Source of the DNA: Shouchella hunanensis
Lineage (GTDB): Bacteria > Bacillota > Bacilli > Bacillales > Bacillaceae_D
Assembly (NCBI RefSeq): GCF_028735875.1
Contig: NZ_CP117834.1
Location: 603,501-667,500 of the forward strand
Direction of reading: 5' to 3'
DNA length: 64,000 nucleotides
Shown here piece after piece: positions 17,800 through 26,989 of the stretch (the first letter of the stretch is position 1; every line of letters starts with the position of its first letter). The position numbers were made by a program, and so were the translations under genes. The notes under the pieces were generated by a model that worked only from the letters and a program-made list of their open reading frames with translations, was not told the origin of the DNA and did not search any database.

Positions 17800-18444
17800 C
17801 TATTTTCGTTTCAATAAAAGTGGTAAAGCGAAAGCGAAAGCTCCGGCAGCAATCACATACCATTTTGTTTTTGATGATTCAGTTGACTCTTGCTTTTGAG
17901 GCTGCTGATACGTCTCATTTGCAATCGTGGACAATTCCGCTTGCGGTTGATTCGTTTCGTTTGACGATTGATCTTCTCCCATTCCTTTTAAAAGAGCTAA
18001 CAGTGTATTCATGCCTTCTAACGTTTTCGGGTCTTTTAGTGATTTTAACAAATAGCCCGCGCTAGATTGGTTTTGCTGATGGTTATGCTCGTACTCAGAC
18101 ACATAATTTAAAGCTGAATTGATTTTAAACAACATGGGCTCTAAATCTGCTAATTTAATGGACCCAAGTGACTGCACAATAACAAGCATATTTTTTAGTG
18201 CCTGTGTGATATGAGGATCGTCTAGTTTCGTTACAAGTTGATGTAACAACGGGTTTTTTTGATCCAAAAGGGAGTGAGCAATATTGAGCGCTTCTGTTTG
18301 TTCAAGCTTACGAAGAAGAGATAGGACACTTGTTAAAGCATCCTTGTTCTCGAGCAAAGCATTCTCTAATTCTCGTAGCTCCTTTTCTCGTTCTGCATTA
18401 GGATCGACGGGCATTTTTCGAATAACCGTTGCTGCTTTAGCCAT
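17800..18444 (-). CDS. DUF1641 protein, YrhD-like formate dehydrogenase partner
   Basis: 214 residues. The N-terminal two thirds are helical and match DUF1641 (LENALLENKDAL, DDPHITQALKNMLVI, LADLEPMLFKINSALNYV). A Gln/Ser/Thr-rich linker leads to one C-terminal membrane helix (WYVIAAGAFAFALPLLL) with a basic end, so it may tether the cytoplasmic dehydrogenase to the membrane; that is inference. Its start overlaps the end of fdhF by 8 bp, as with yrhD/yrhE in B. subtilis. Confidence 0.8.
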   Translation of the reverse strand: MAKAATVIRKMPVDPNAEREKELRELENALLENKDALTSVLSLLRKLEQTEALNIAHSLLDQKNPLLHQLVTKLDDPHITQALKNMLVIVQSLGSIKLADLEPMLFKINSALNYVSEYEHNHQQNQSSAGYLLKSLKDPKTLEGMNTLLALLKGMGEDQSSNETNQPQAELSTIANETYQQPQKQESTESSKTKWYVIAAGAFAFALPLLLKRK

Positions 18445-21391
18445 TTTTCGCCTTCCTCCTTGCTTCCACTAAATCGCCAGGGAAAATATAATCCCGTCTT
18501 GCCCATTTCGCTTCGACGTTTACACCCATTTGCGGTTGTGGGTTTCCATTACGGTAATTAATCCGTGGCAGCGGGCTTTCACCTTTAGGTTCAAGAATTT
18601 CCATCTTCGCAGATATTTCTTTATACGCTGGAGTATCCGTATCTTTATCTGAATGAGAGCTTGTCAAATAGTTAATCGCTCCTTCTCCACTTGTATTCAT
18701 CGGTAAATAGACTTCTTTTCCTTTTACTCGATCGGTTACAAGACAGCGGACAAAAACATGCCCGTATGGTGATGTAAGCTTCACTTTCGTTCCATCCTCA
18801 AGTCCTCGTTCTTGGGCTAATTCAGGCGAGACTTCAAGGAATTCATTTGGCGTTTTTCGGCTGATCGCTTTTGATTTATAGGTCATATTGCCTTCATGAA
18901 AATGCTCGAGCAACCGACCGTTGTTAATGTGCAAATCATATTCATCATCAAACGATAACGGCTTCGTCCACTCTACTGGCCATAACCTTGCCTTGCCTCC
19001 AGGGAGAGCAAAGCCATCTGTGAACAACAGTGGTGTATCCGTTCCATCTTCTTTTACCGGCCATTGCAAACTGTTGTAGCCTTCTAGACGTTCGTAGCTA
19101 ACACCTGCAAATAAGGGTGTTAACGAAGCTGCTTCAGCCATAATTTCACTTGGATGTGTATAAGTCCAATTCGCTTCCAAACGGTTAGCAATCTCTTGTA
19201 TAATCTTCCAATCTGGCTTCGAATCGCCTAATGGCTCAAGTACTTGATACAGTCGCTGAAAACGACGTTCTGTATTCGTGAACGTTCCTTCTTTTTCTAA
19301 ACTAGGGCTTGCCGGTAAAATGACATCAGCATACTGGGCAGTTTTCGTGAAAAAGATATCTTGAACAACAAAGAATGAAAGCTTTTCAAACCCATCTTGC
19401 ACATAGTTAAGATTTGAATCAACAATCCCCATATCTTCCCCTTTTAAATAGAGAACATTAAGGTTTCCATCATGCATGGCATCAACCATTTCATGATTGT
19501 TTAAGCCTGGTTCTGCAGGCAAATCTACGCCCCAACGCTTTTCAAAGCGCGTTCGCACCTCGTCATCTGTTACATATTGATAACCAGGGAAGCGGTCAGG
19601 CATGCTTCCAAAATCGCTTGCTCCTTGAACGTTATTATGGCCTCTTAGTGGATAAGAGCCGGCACCCGGTTTCATATAATTTCCTGTAACAAGTAATAAA
19701 TTTGAGATGGCTGTACTCGTATCCGATCCTCCACCGTGTTGCGTTACGCCCATTGCCCATAAAACAGACGTTGTATTGGCTTCGTGAATGGACGTTGCAA
19801 TCCCAATAAGCTCCTCTTTCGAGAGATTCGTAACTTCAGATGCGTAATCTAAGGTGTAGGAGTCCAAGCTTTTTAGATAGTCTTCAACATCTGTCACGTG
19901 CTGTTCTAAAAAGGCAACATCATGCCACCCTTGATCAACAATATATTTTGTCACCGCTGATAACCAGACAAGGTCGCTTCCTGGCGCAGGTTGAACAAAC
20001 AAATCGGCACGGTCCGCTAGATCATGCTTTCGAATATCAGCTACAATTACTTTTTGTCCGTGCAGCTTCTGCGAACGTTTCACTCTTGTCGCTAATACAG
20101 GGTGGGATTCGACTGTATTGGAGCCAATTGAGATAATTAATTCTGCATTAGCAATATCCTCAATACTACCAGAGTCCCCACCATAGCCAACAGTACGCCA
20201 AAGCCCCATCGTTGCTGGAGATTGACAGTAACGTGAGCAGTTATCAACATTGTTTGTTCCAACGACTCCCCGTGCTAGCTTTTGCATTAAGTACGACTCT
20301 TCGTTTGTACATTTAGATGAAGAAATAAATGCCAGTGCATCTGGACCTTTTGCTTTCAGCGTTTCAGTAAATTTAGCCGCTATGAGATCAAGTGCTTCTT
20401 CCCACTCCGCTTCACGGAATTCATTTCCGTCACGAATTAATGGTTTTGTGATTCGTTCCTCGCTATTGACAAAATCCCAGCCAAATTTCCCTTTAATACA
20501 CGTAGAAATTCCATTTGCCGGTGCTTCCGCTTGAGGTTCTATTTTTAATATCTGTCTATCTTTTGTCCAAACATCAAATGAGCAACCGACACCACAGTAC
20601 GTACAGACGGTTTTTGTCTTTTTGATTCTCGATTCCCGCATCTGTGCTTCTAAATCAGAAATCGTCATTAACGATTGATAGCCTGTTTCCACATGTTTTG
20701 TAATATTAATCATTGGTCGCATGGATTCATCTTGAATGCCCGTTAAAAAGCCTGCTTCACCTTCCATACCCACTTCCATCATGGCATTACAAGGGCAGAC
20801 AGTCGAACAATGTCCACAGTTTACACACGAAGATTCATCAATCGGAGAATCCTTGTCCCAAATGACTCTTGGTCTTTCCAAATTCCAATCAATCGAAAGG
20901 GTTTCTGTTACTTGTAAATCTTGACAGGCTTCTACACATCGACCACATAAAATACATTGGTCAGGATCGTAACGGTAAAATTGATTACGCTGAACAGCGG
21001 ATTCTTTCGAGCTGTGTTCAGTATCTTGATGCGTCACTTTCATTTCTTTAACAGCATTATGTATCTCACATCCGCCGTTATTATAATCACAGACCGTGCA
21101 ATAGAGTTCGTGATTGCCTAAAATCCGATCCATTGCAATAAGTTGTGCTTCATGCACATCATCTGTTCGCGTTTCCACTACATCACCAGGCTTAATTTCT
21201 GTTGAACATGAACGCACATACTCGCCATTTACTTTCACAATACACGTGTCACATGTTTCAATTGGCCCTAGGCTAGGATGATAGCAAAGACTTGGAATAT
21301 CTACTGATTCATGATTCAAAGTCTGAAGAACTGAATCCGATTGAACCGTTTTCTTTTTTCCATTTAACGTAACCTCAAAAAATTCAGCCAA
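18437..21391 (-). CDS. fdhF: formate dehydrogenase alpha subunit, molybdenum/Fe-S, cytoplasmic type
   Basis: 984 residues. Order: an N-terminal 2Fe-2S domain (Cys in SLCYHP and ETCDTCIVK), a His-Cys3 cluster (HELYCTVCDYNNGGC), two 4Fe-4S sites (CILCGRCVEACQ, CVNCGHCSTVCPC), a Mo-domain cluster (CTYCGVGCSFD) near 274 and the molybdopterin domains. The metal-ligand region is NCSRYCQSPAT, with Cys and no in-frame TGA, so it is not a selenoprotein. No Tat signal. Oxidises formate to CO2 and matches the YrhE/YjgC group. fdhD, the DUF1641 partner and Mo-cofactor genes lie next to it. Confidence 0.92.
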   Translation of the reverse strand: MAEFFEVTLNGKKKTVQSDSVLQTLNHESVDIPSLCYHPSLGPIETCDTCIVKVNGEYVRSCSTEIKPGDVVETRTDDVHEAQLIAMDRILGNHELYCTVCDYNNGGCEIHNAVKEMKVTHQDTEHSSKESAVQRNQFYRYDPDQCILCGRCVEACQDLQVTETLSIDWNLERPRVIWDKDSPIDESSCVNCGHCSTVCPCNAMMEVGMEGEAGFLTGIQDESMRPMINITKHVETGYQSLMTISDLEAQMRESRIKKTKTVCTYCGVGCSFDVWTKDRQILKIEPQAEAPANGISTCIKGKFGWDFVNSEERITKPLIRDGNEFREAEWEEALDLIAAKFTETLKAKGPDALAFISSSKCTNEESYLMQKLARGVVGTNNVDNCSRYCQSPATMGLWRTVGYGGDSGSIEDIANAELIISIGSNTVESHPVLATRVKRSQKLHGQKVIVADIRKHDLADRADLFVQPAPGSDLVWLSAVTKYIVDQGWHDVAFLEQHVTDVEDYLKSLDSYTLDYASEVTNLSKEELIGIATSIHEANTTSVLWAMGVTQHGGGSDTSTAISNLLLVTGNYMKPGAGSYPLRGHNNVQGASDFGSMPDRFPGYQYVTDDEVRTRFEKRWGVDLPAEPGLNNHEMVDAMHDGNLNVLYLKGEDMGIVDSNLNYVQDGFEKLSFFVVQDIFFTKTAQYADVILPASPSLEKEGTFTNTERRFQRLYQVLEPLGDSKPDWKIIQEIANRLEANWTYTHPSEIMAEAASLTPLFAGVSYERLEGYNSLQWPVKEDGTDTPLLFTDGFALPGGKARLWPVEWTKPLSFDDEYDLHINNGRLLEHFHEGNMTYKSKAISRKTPNEFLEVSPELAQERGLEDGTKVKLTSPYGHVFVRCLVTDRVKGKEVYLPMNTSGEGAINYLTSSHSDKDTDTPAYKEISAKMEILEPKGESPLPRINYRNGNPQPQMGVNVEAKWARRDYIFPGDLVEARRKAKNG

Positions 21392-21496
21392 TTATTTACC
21401 CTCCCTTTTGACAGTAAAACAATCCATTATTTACATATGGACCTATTACGTTCACCTTTCCCTTATTCTATTTCCAATAAACCTGACTGCGACATA

Positions 21497-21522
21497 GTTT
21501 AATTGAGCAAGAGGTTGGGTAT
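21497..21522 (+). promoter_or_regulatory. sigma-B-type promoter for formate/nitrite channel gene
   Basis: GTTTAA at 21,497-21,502, a 14-bp spacer, and GGGTAT at 21,517-21,522 match the general-stress sigma-B consensus (GTTTAA-N12-15-GGGWAW) exactly. The gene starts 31 bp downstream. Whether this organism has sigB is not visible here. Confidence 0.6.
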
Positions 21523-21552
21523 ATTCGGTAACAGATAAAAAGGAGGGATACG

Positions 21553-22362
21553 ATGTATAAAGACACCTTACATACATTAAATTCACAGGCGAAAAAAAAG
21601 TATGGGTTGCTCCAACATTCACCGATCCGTTATTTATTTGGCGCCATTCTAGCAGGTGCTTACGTCGGAATCGGATCATTAGTTCTGTTTGCAGTCGGTC
21701 AACCTCTTTATGAAGCAGATTCACCATTCGTTAGCATCATGACTGGGGCAACATTTGGCGTTGCTCTCGCTCTTGTCTTATGGGCTGGATCAGAACTTTT
21801 CACTGGAAATAACATGATTTTTACCGTGTCTTCCTTATCAAAAATCACTAGCTGGCGACAAACGTTTCTTATTTGGGGTTGGAGTTATATCGGGAATCTT
21901 ATCGGTGCCCTCGCTTTATCACTTCTCGTGTTAGTATCAGGAATTTTTGCATCTGTCGGGCCAGATGATTACATGATGTCGCTTGCTTCAGATAAAATGA
22001 ACGCACCGATGATGGAGTTGTTTTTTCGAGGGATCCTGTGCAACTGGATCGTCTGTTTAGCCATTTGGACATCGTTACGAGCAGAAGGCGACATTGCTAA
22101 GCTATTTTTAATTTTTATTTTGATTTTCGCTTTCATCGCAGCCGGTTTTGAACATAGTGTAGCAAATATGTCGTTACTTGGGATGGCACTTATGCATGGA
22201 GGATCGGAGACCGTTACATTAAATGGGTTCTTTCATAATTTAATTCCCGTATCGTTAGGGAACATTATCGGCGGGGGCGTTTTTGTAGCTAGTATTTATT
22301 ACTTTATTAGTTATACGAAAAAAGAATATCAAGAAGAGAATTTCGATAAAAAAAGTAGTTGA
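21553..22362 (+). CDS. formate/nitrite transporter (FNT) family channel
   Basis: 269 residues with six hydrophobic segments. FNT features include PIRYLFGAILAGAYVGIGSL near the start, GATFGVALALVLWAGSELFTGNNM and NWIVCLAIW around residue 175. It is a pentameric channel for formate or a related monovalent anion. It is divergent from fdhF over a 161-bp shared intergenic region, as yrhG accompanies yrhE/yrhD in B. subtilis, so formate uptake or release is likely. AAGGAGGG lies upstream of the ATG. Confidence 0.88.
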   Translation: MYKDTLHTLNSQAKKKYGLLQHSPIRYLFGAILAGAYVGIGSLVLFAVGQPLYEADSPFVSIMTGATFGVALALVLWAGSELFTGNNMIFTVSSLSKITSWRQTFLIWGWSYIGNLIGALALSLLVLVSGIFASVGPDDYMMSLASDKMNAPMMELFFRGILCNWIVCLAIWTSLRAEGDIAKLFLIFILIFAFIAAGFEHSVANMSLLGMALMHGGSETVTLNGFFHNLIPVSLGNIIGGGVFVASIYYFISYTKKEYQEENFDKKSS

Positions 22363-22387
22363 TGCGTGTAATGCATCAACTCTTTTT
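22357..22387. terminator. terminator between FNT gene and moaD
   Basis: Stem AGTTGATGC/GCATCAACT with loop GTGTAAT, then CTTTTTTA on the plus strand; A-rich left flank lets it act on the minus strand too. It spans the FNT stop codon and touches the moaD stop. Confidence 0.85.
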
Positions 22388-22626
22388 TATCCTCCACTCA
22401 CCGGCGGGATAAACGCCACGGTATCCTGTTCGACTAGCACCGTATCATTTGTTGCAAATTCTTCATTTACAGCCACCATCATCCCTTGAAGAGTGTCGTT
22501 TTCAAGCTCATACACTTCTTCTATATGTGCCTTGAGCTGAAAAATCGCTTTTCCTGCAAATGGTAATGCCAATCTTGGCTGTCCAATTCGTTCTTCTAAG
22601 CCAGCAAACAATAAAACGGTAATCAT
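22387..22626 (-). CDS. moaD: molybdopterin synthase small subunit MoaD
   Basis: 79 residues from the ATG at 22,626, chosen for GGGAGGA 8 nt upstream; a longer frame runs back into moaE. A ubiquitin-like beta-grasp protein ending in PPVSGG; the terminal Gly-Gly is thiocarboxylated to donate sulfur in molybdopterin synthesis. It overlaps moaE by four bases and is last in the minus-strand moaA-moeA-mobB-moaE-moaD operon. Confidence 0.9.
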   Translation of the reverse strand: MITVLLFAGLEERIGQPRLALPFAGKAIFQLKAHIEEVYELENDTLQGMMVAVNEEFATNDTVLVEQDTVAFIPPVSGG

Positions 22627-23069
22627 AGTGTCGGTCCTCCCTTTGGGTAGGCTTGCTGCTCTAATTGATCGCCAACCCACTCTGTTCCGTCTTCCCAATG
22701 CTCTTTTTTCCAAATCGGCACTAATTCTTTTATTCGTTCGATTGCGTATTCGTTGCCTTCATACGCCGCTTTACGATGAGGTGAACTAACGGCAATAACG
22801 ATAGCAATATCACTAATATCTAGAATGCCTAGTCGATGAATAATGGCAATCGTTGTACCTGGCCATCTCTCTTCCACTTCTTCCCCTATCTTTTGCAACA
22901 TCTTTATCGCCATCGTTTCATAAGCGTGATACTCAAGTCGAATGGTTTTCTTTCCATGTGTCAGTTCCCTGACTGTCCCAATAAATGTCGTGATGGCACC
23001 ACAATTTCTATCAAGCACATAATCAATTGCTGCTTGTACTTTAATTGGCTCTTTTGTTAGTTCATACAT
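22623..23069 (-). CDS. moaE: molybdopterin synthase large subunit MoaE
   Basis: 148 residues. Conserved parts are GAITTFIGTVRE, LEYHAYETMA, IIHRLGILDISDIAIVIAVSSPHR, and the catalytic-site stretch IWKKEHWEDGTEWVG with its lysines. Forms a heterotetramer with MoaD and converts cyclic pyranopterin monophosphate to molybdopterin. The start overlaps mobB by 13 bp and the end overlaps moaD. Confidence 0.94.
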   Translation of the reverse strand: MYELTKEPIKVQAAIDYVLDRNCGAITTFIGTVRELTHGKKTIRLEYHAYETMAIKMLQKIGEEVEERWPGTTIAIIHRLGILDISDIAIVIAVSSPHRKAAYEGNEYAIERIKELVPIWKKEHWEDGTEWVGDQLEQQAYPKGGPTL

Positions 23070-23575
23070 GAATGAACCTCCTTCTCTCTATCCAGAAACT
23101 CTTTTATAAACCGTAAAGCAGCAGGATCATCACGTTGAAAATGGGGAAACGGCACGGTCTCTTCCAAAAATGAAGAAGTCGTAAGCACACAACAAATAGT
23201 ATCAAGGGATAAAAGACTTTTATCCTGATCATCACGCAAGCAAACAACTTTAGGGAAGTGGGCTTGTTTCCATCCTTCTATAAGAATGAGGTCTGGCTGA
23301 CAAATTTGCTCTTGCATCTGTACGAGCTGTTTCAAGGACCCATCTCCCGCTGTTGTGGCTAGATGGATGGTGCCATCTCCTTCTACCAAGGAAGCCGTCG
23401 CTCCTTTTTCTAAAAAACGCCGGCTATCCGTCATTCCATCAGGCTCTCCTCCATGACCATGATGCTTTATCGTCGCTATCTTATAGTGATCGCGTTGCAA
23501 ATAAACAAGCAACGCTTCAATAAACGTCGTTTTACCTGCGTTCTTATAGCCTACAACTTGAAGAACGTTTCCCAC
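23057..23575 (-). CDS. mobB: MobB, molybdopterin-guanine dinucleotide accessory GTPase
   Basis: 172 residues starting at GTG 23,575, inside the end of moeA (25-bp overlap). P-loop GYKNAGKTT near residues 9-17, the HHGHGGEPDG segment typical of MobB, and DLILIEGWKQA. MobB binds GTP and assists MobA in making the guanine dinucleotide form of the cofactor, which bacterial formate dehydrogenases require. Translational coupling to moeA is likely. Confidence 0.92.
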   Translation of the reverse strand: MGNVLQVVGYKNAGKTTFIEALLVYLQRDHYKIATIKHHGHGGEPDGMTDSRRFLEKGATASLVEGDGTIHLATTAGDGSLKQLVQMQEQICQPDLILIEGWKQAHFPKVVCLRDDQDKSLLSLDTICCVLTTSSFLEETVPFPHFQRDDPAALRFIKEFLDREKEVHSCMN

Positions 23576-24822
23576 GTAGCATCACTTCCTGCATGACTAT
23601 TAAGAAGCAGAATATCCACATCTGCTCCTTTTTCATACCCTCTTGTACCACCAGGTAATAAAATAAGAACATCTGCTTCTGCTAAAGATACCACTGAACC
23701 AGATTTATCAAGCCCAGAAGGATAGACAATGTGCTGACCGGACTGCTCGTCCAATTTCCCACGTACCAATCGTGTAAAAGGGTTTGGCTTTGGAAAGTCT
23801 ATCCCTAATTTCCCTTTACTGATCGGTAAATGTGCGGGTGCTCGCATTGAACGCCTCATGATCGGGCGTACAAACAATTCAAAACCAACAAAACAAGCCC
23901 CAGGATTACCAGAGAGACCAAAGAACAATTTCCCATCTTTAACAGCTGCTGTTGTGACGCTTCCTGGCCTCATTGCGACTTTATTAAACAAGGTTTCCGC
24001 TTCTAATTGCTGTACAATGCCTGGCACTAAATCAAAATCACCGACAGATGCGCCTCCAGTCGTAATCATACAGTCCACTTTATGAAAATGTTCATGAATT
24101 CTTTCCATGCATGCGTCCATTTCATCTGGTACTTGCCCCAGCATAAGTGGCACCCCTCCAGCCCGCAACACTTGAGCTGCTACCATGTAGGCATTACTAT
24201 TCCGAATCTTACCTGGTTCAAGGGGTTCGTTTACTTCTAGAAGCTCACTCCCTGTTGCTAAAATCCCAACAACTGGTCGAGACGCTACAGAAACTTCAGC
24301 TTGTCCAAAAGTCGCGAGCTGAGCCATTACACCTGGGTGAATGACCGTACCGGCCTTCGCAATCAACTCATGTTCCTTTGTATCTTCACCGATGAAGGAA
24401 ATATTATCATGTTGCTTCACTGTTCGAACAATCTCTATTTCTGTTTTGCTCCGCTCATGAACAAGTTCTAACATGATGACTGCGTCACAACCACTTGGAA
24501 TCATAGCACCGGTCATAATACGAACAGCTTCATGTTGACCAACCTCTTCTTTAAATACTTGTCCTGCTCCAATCTCGCCAATAACAGTAAAGAAAGCAGG
24601 AGTATCTCTTGAAGCGGTGGCTGTATCAATTGATCGGATTGCATAGCCATCATACGGAGAACGATTAAAGGATGGTACTGGATGTGTCGCTCTCACATCC
24701 TTCATCAGCACTCTTTCATAGCTTTCCACAATGGGAACGATTTCTACCTTTTCCTTTAGCGGATACGCCATTATCTGTTCGACTGCTTCGTGTATTTGAA
24801 TCGGTTTTCTTCTTTCTACCAT
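23551..24822 (-). CDS. moeA: MoeA, molybdenum insertase
   Basis: 423 residues, normal length. Motifs are PSFNRSPYDGYAIRS near residues 49-63, MTGAMIPSGCDAVIM, GILATGSELLE, TTGGASVGDFD and GLSGNPGACFVGFELFVRP. The enzyme inserts molybdate into adenylylated molybdopterin. It overlaps mobB at its 3' end and begins only 3 bp after moaA, so one transcript is expected. Confidence 0.94.
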   Translation of the reverse strand: MVERRKPIQIHEAVEQIMAYPLKEKVEIVPIVESYERVLMKDVRATHPVPSFNRSPYDGYAIRSIDTATASRDTPAFFTVIGEIGAGQVFKEEVGQHEAVRIMTGAMIPSGCDAVIMLELVHERSKTEIEIVRTVKQHDNISFIGEDTKEHELIAKAGTVIHPGVMAQLATFGQAEVSVASRPVVGILATGSELLEVNEPLEPGKIRNSNAYMVAAQVLRAGGVPLMLGQVPDEMDACMERIHEHFHKVDCMITTGGASVGDFDLVPGIVQQLEAETLFNKVAMRPGSVTTAAVKDGKLFFGLSGNPGACFVGFELFVRPIMRRSMRAPAHLPISKGKLGIDFPKPNPFTRLVRGKLDEQSGQHIVYPSGLDKSGSVVSLAEADVLILLPGGTRGYEKGADVDILLLNSHAGSDATWETFFKL

Positions 24823-24825
24823 GCG

Positions 24826-25839
24826 CTATCCTCCAATATAGGACATTTCAATTTTCTTTCTATTTTTAGACGTCTCGGCTGTTCTCAGTTCAGAATAGCG
24901 ATCAGACCGCTGTTCCCATACTTCTTTTATCTTAGTAAATAAAAATTCATCGGTTTTACCTACTCGTAAATCCTGTTTTAAATCAATGCCATCTTCAGAA
25001 AATAAACAAGTAAATATCTTACCGTCAGCAGATAAACGCGCTCTTGTACACGTACCACAAAACGTTTCTGTTACAGATGAAATAAAGCCAACTTGTACAT
25101 CGGAATCCTCATAACGATAACGACTCGCTACCTCCCCGAAGTAATAAGGGTCTACAGGCTGTAATGAACCAATTTCAGATACAGCGTCATAAAGCTCTTT
25201 TTTGGAAACAACTTTTGAATAATCCCATCCGTTCGTTTGGCCGACATCCATAAATTCAATAAACCGAAGCATCACACCTCGTTCTTTACAGTACCTAGCC
25301 ATGGGGATAACTTCATGCTCATTTAAGCCTCTTTTGACGACCATATTCACCTTCACACCTAATCCAGCTTCTAGAGCAGCGTCAATACCTCGTAACACAA
25401 TCTCTGCTTTCGTTTGACGTCCGCTCATTTCTTGAAACACAGCTGTGTCTAGGGCATCTAAACTAACGTTTACGCGCTTTAATCCCGCTTTCTTTAAGTC
25501 CTTTGCGAATTTCGGTAATAGAACGCCGTTAGTTGTTAACGCGATATCGTCAATTCCTGGAATATCATGTAGTTCACGGATAAGAAGGGACGCATTTTTT
25601 CTTAAAAGCGGCTCCCCGCCAGTTATTCTTAGTTTATTCACGCCTAATTGGGCAAATTGTTTTGCTGTACGAACAATTTCTGTAAACGATAATAATTCTT
25701 CTTCTTTCATGAAGACATAGTCTTTTCCAAATACTTCTTTTGGCATGCAGTATGTACACCTAAAATTGCATTGATCCATAATCGATATACGTAAGTCCCT
25801 TAATGGTCTCGACAATTGATCGTTGATCTTCATGCTCAT
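24826..25839 (-). CDS. moaA: MoaA, GTP 3',8-cyclase (radical SAM)
   Basis: 337 residues. Radical-SAM cysteines CNFRCTYC near 23-30, the second cluster GTCTRARLSADGKIFTCLF, and the conserved C-terminal Gly-Gly (SYIGG) needed for GTP binding. It carries out the first step of molybdenum cofactor synthesis with MoaC. AAAGGAG lies 9 nt before the ATG. It heads the minus-strand operon and is divergent from moaB over 94 bp, which probably contains both promoters. Confidence 0.95.
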   Translation of the reverse strand: MSMKINDQLSRPLRDLRISIMDQCNFRCTYCMPKEVFGKDYVFMKEEELLSFTEIVRTAKQFAQLGVNKLRITGGEPLLRKNASLLIRELHDIPGIDDIALTTNGVLLPKFAKDLKKAGLKRVNVSLDALDTAVFQEMSGRQTKAEIVLRGIDAALEAGLGVKVNMVVKRGLNEHEVIPMARYCKERGVMLRFIEFMDVGQTNGWDYSKVVSKKELYDAVSEIGSLQPVDPYYFGEVASRYRYEDSDVQVGFISSVTETFCGTCTRARLSADGKIFTCLFSEDGIDLKQDLRVGKTDEFLFTKIKEVWEQRSDRYSELRTAETSKNRKKIEMSYIGG

Positions 25840-25933
25840 ACTTTACGACTCCTTTCTACTCACTTACTATAGGAGATAAGCAAATGCTAACTAGTCTAAC
25901 TGGATATGTATATGGAAAGGAAAGGATAACCCT

Positions 25934-26425
25934 ATGATGCACCATTCAAACGACGTTGTTCATGCTACTATTGCCATCGTAACACTTTCCGACTCACGCA
26001 CAGTGGCAGAAGATAAAAGCGGTCAATTGATTCGCCAATTAATTGGTGATCACCATACAATTGGTTCTTATGCACTTATACCCGATGATCCTCAGCTCCT
26101 AACATCGAATCTCCTTGAGCTAGTAGCAGATCCAGAGATTGATGTCATTCTATGTAATGGTGGAACCGGCATGAGTAAACGTGATTATACTTATGCTATC
26201 ATAAAAAAACTCTTGGATAAGGAATTAGTAGGCTTTGGTGAACAATTTCGACAGCAAAGCTATGAAGAGATTGGTGTAAAAGGACTTTTTAGCAACGCTA
26301 TAGCTGGCACAATAAACGAGACAGCCCTTTTCGCATTACCTGGTTCAACTAACGCTGTCAAGCTTGGTATGGAAGCCTTTATTCTCCCTATGCTTCCTCA
26401 TTTACTAGGAGAGCTTCGCAAATGA
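25934..26425 (+). CDS. moaB: MoaB/MogA-type molybdopterin adenylyltransferase
   Basis: 163 residues. The MoaB fold is shown by IAIVTLSDSR near 16-25, DVILCNGGTGMSKRD near 75-90 and FALPGSTNAVKLGMEA near the end. It activates molybdopterin by adenylylation ahead of MoeA, or is a MoaB-like variant. The stop overlaps the mobA start by four bases. First gene of the plus-strand moaB-mobA-moaC operon. Confidence 0.92.
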   Translation: MMHHSNDVVHATIAIVTLSDSRTVAEDKSGQLIRQLIGDHHTIGSYALIPDDPQLLTSNLLELVADPEIDVILCNGGTGMSKRDYTYAIIKKLLDKELVGFGEQFRQQSYEEIGVKGLFSNAIAGTINETALFALPGSTNAVKLGMEAFILPMLPHLLGELRK

Positions 26426-26988
26426 CTGGCGTTGGATTAATTTTGGCTGGTGGACAATCTAAACGATATGGCAAACAAAAATTATTTGAAAACTACCACA
26501 ACCAACCGCTTGTGTTTCAAAGCATTCAAGCCTTTAAGCAAGCACATATGCCTTACTTCATTGTAACAAACAATGAACTTGCGAACGATTTTAATGGTGA
26601 CGTTCCGATAATAGTAGAACAAACCGCTCACCTAGGACCACTTTCGGCCTTATGTACAGGTCTCGAACATATCGAACCATATGGATATTCCTATGTACAT
26701 GTTTTAGCTGGTGACCTCCCCTATATAGAGGCTTCGTTTGTCTTAACGATGCAACGGTACGCACAGACATTTCCAGAGTCGACAATTTTATTACCTGTAC
26801 AGAATGAACGTGAACAACCATTACACGCTATCTACCGATTGGGCTGCTTACAAGCTATCCGAGCTTTATTGCCTGAGCAAACGAGTATGCGCGCCCTTTA
26901 CAAGGGACAGAACACAAAGCGATTGTCGTTTCCAAATGACGTCCGGTTTTTTAAGAATATTAATAGAACAACGGATTGGAGAGATTAA
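26422..26988 (+). CDS. mobA: MobA, molybdenum cofactor guanylyltransferase
   Basis: 188 residues with the nucleotidyltransferase signature LILAGGQSKRYGKQK near 6-20, the GPLSALCTGLE segment and LAGDLPYI with the metal-binding Asp near 98. It attaches GMP to the Mo cofactor to give the dinucleotide form. It overlaps moaB and starts 1 bp-scale spacing ahead of moaC, so the three genes are co-transcribed. Confidence 0.92.
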   Translation: MTGVGLILAGGQSKRYGKQKLFENYHNQPLVFQSIQAFKQAHMPYFIVTNNELANDFNGDVPIIVEQTAHLGPLSALCTGLEHIEPYGYSYVHVLAGDLPYIEASFVLTMQRYAQTFPESTILLPVQNEREQPLHAIYRLGCLQAIRALLPEQTSMRALYKGQNTKRLSFPNDVRFFKNINRTTDWRD

Positions 26989-26989
26989 C

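Noticed and set aside
26804..26989. N-terminal extension of moaC into mobA
   Set aside because: Overlaps mobA by 185 bp; the internal ATG has a proper ribosome site and the standard MoaC N-terminus.
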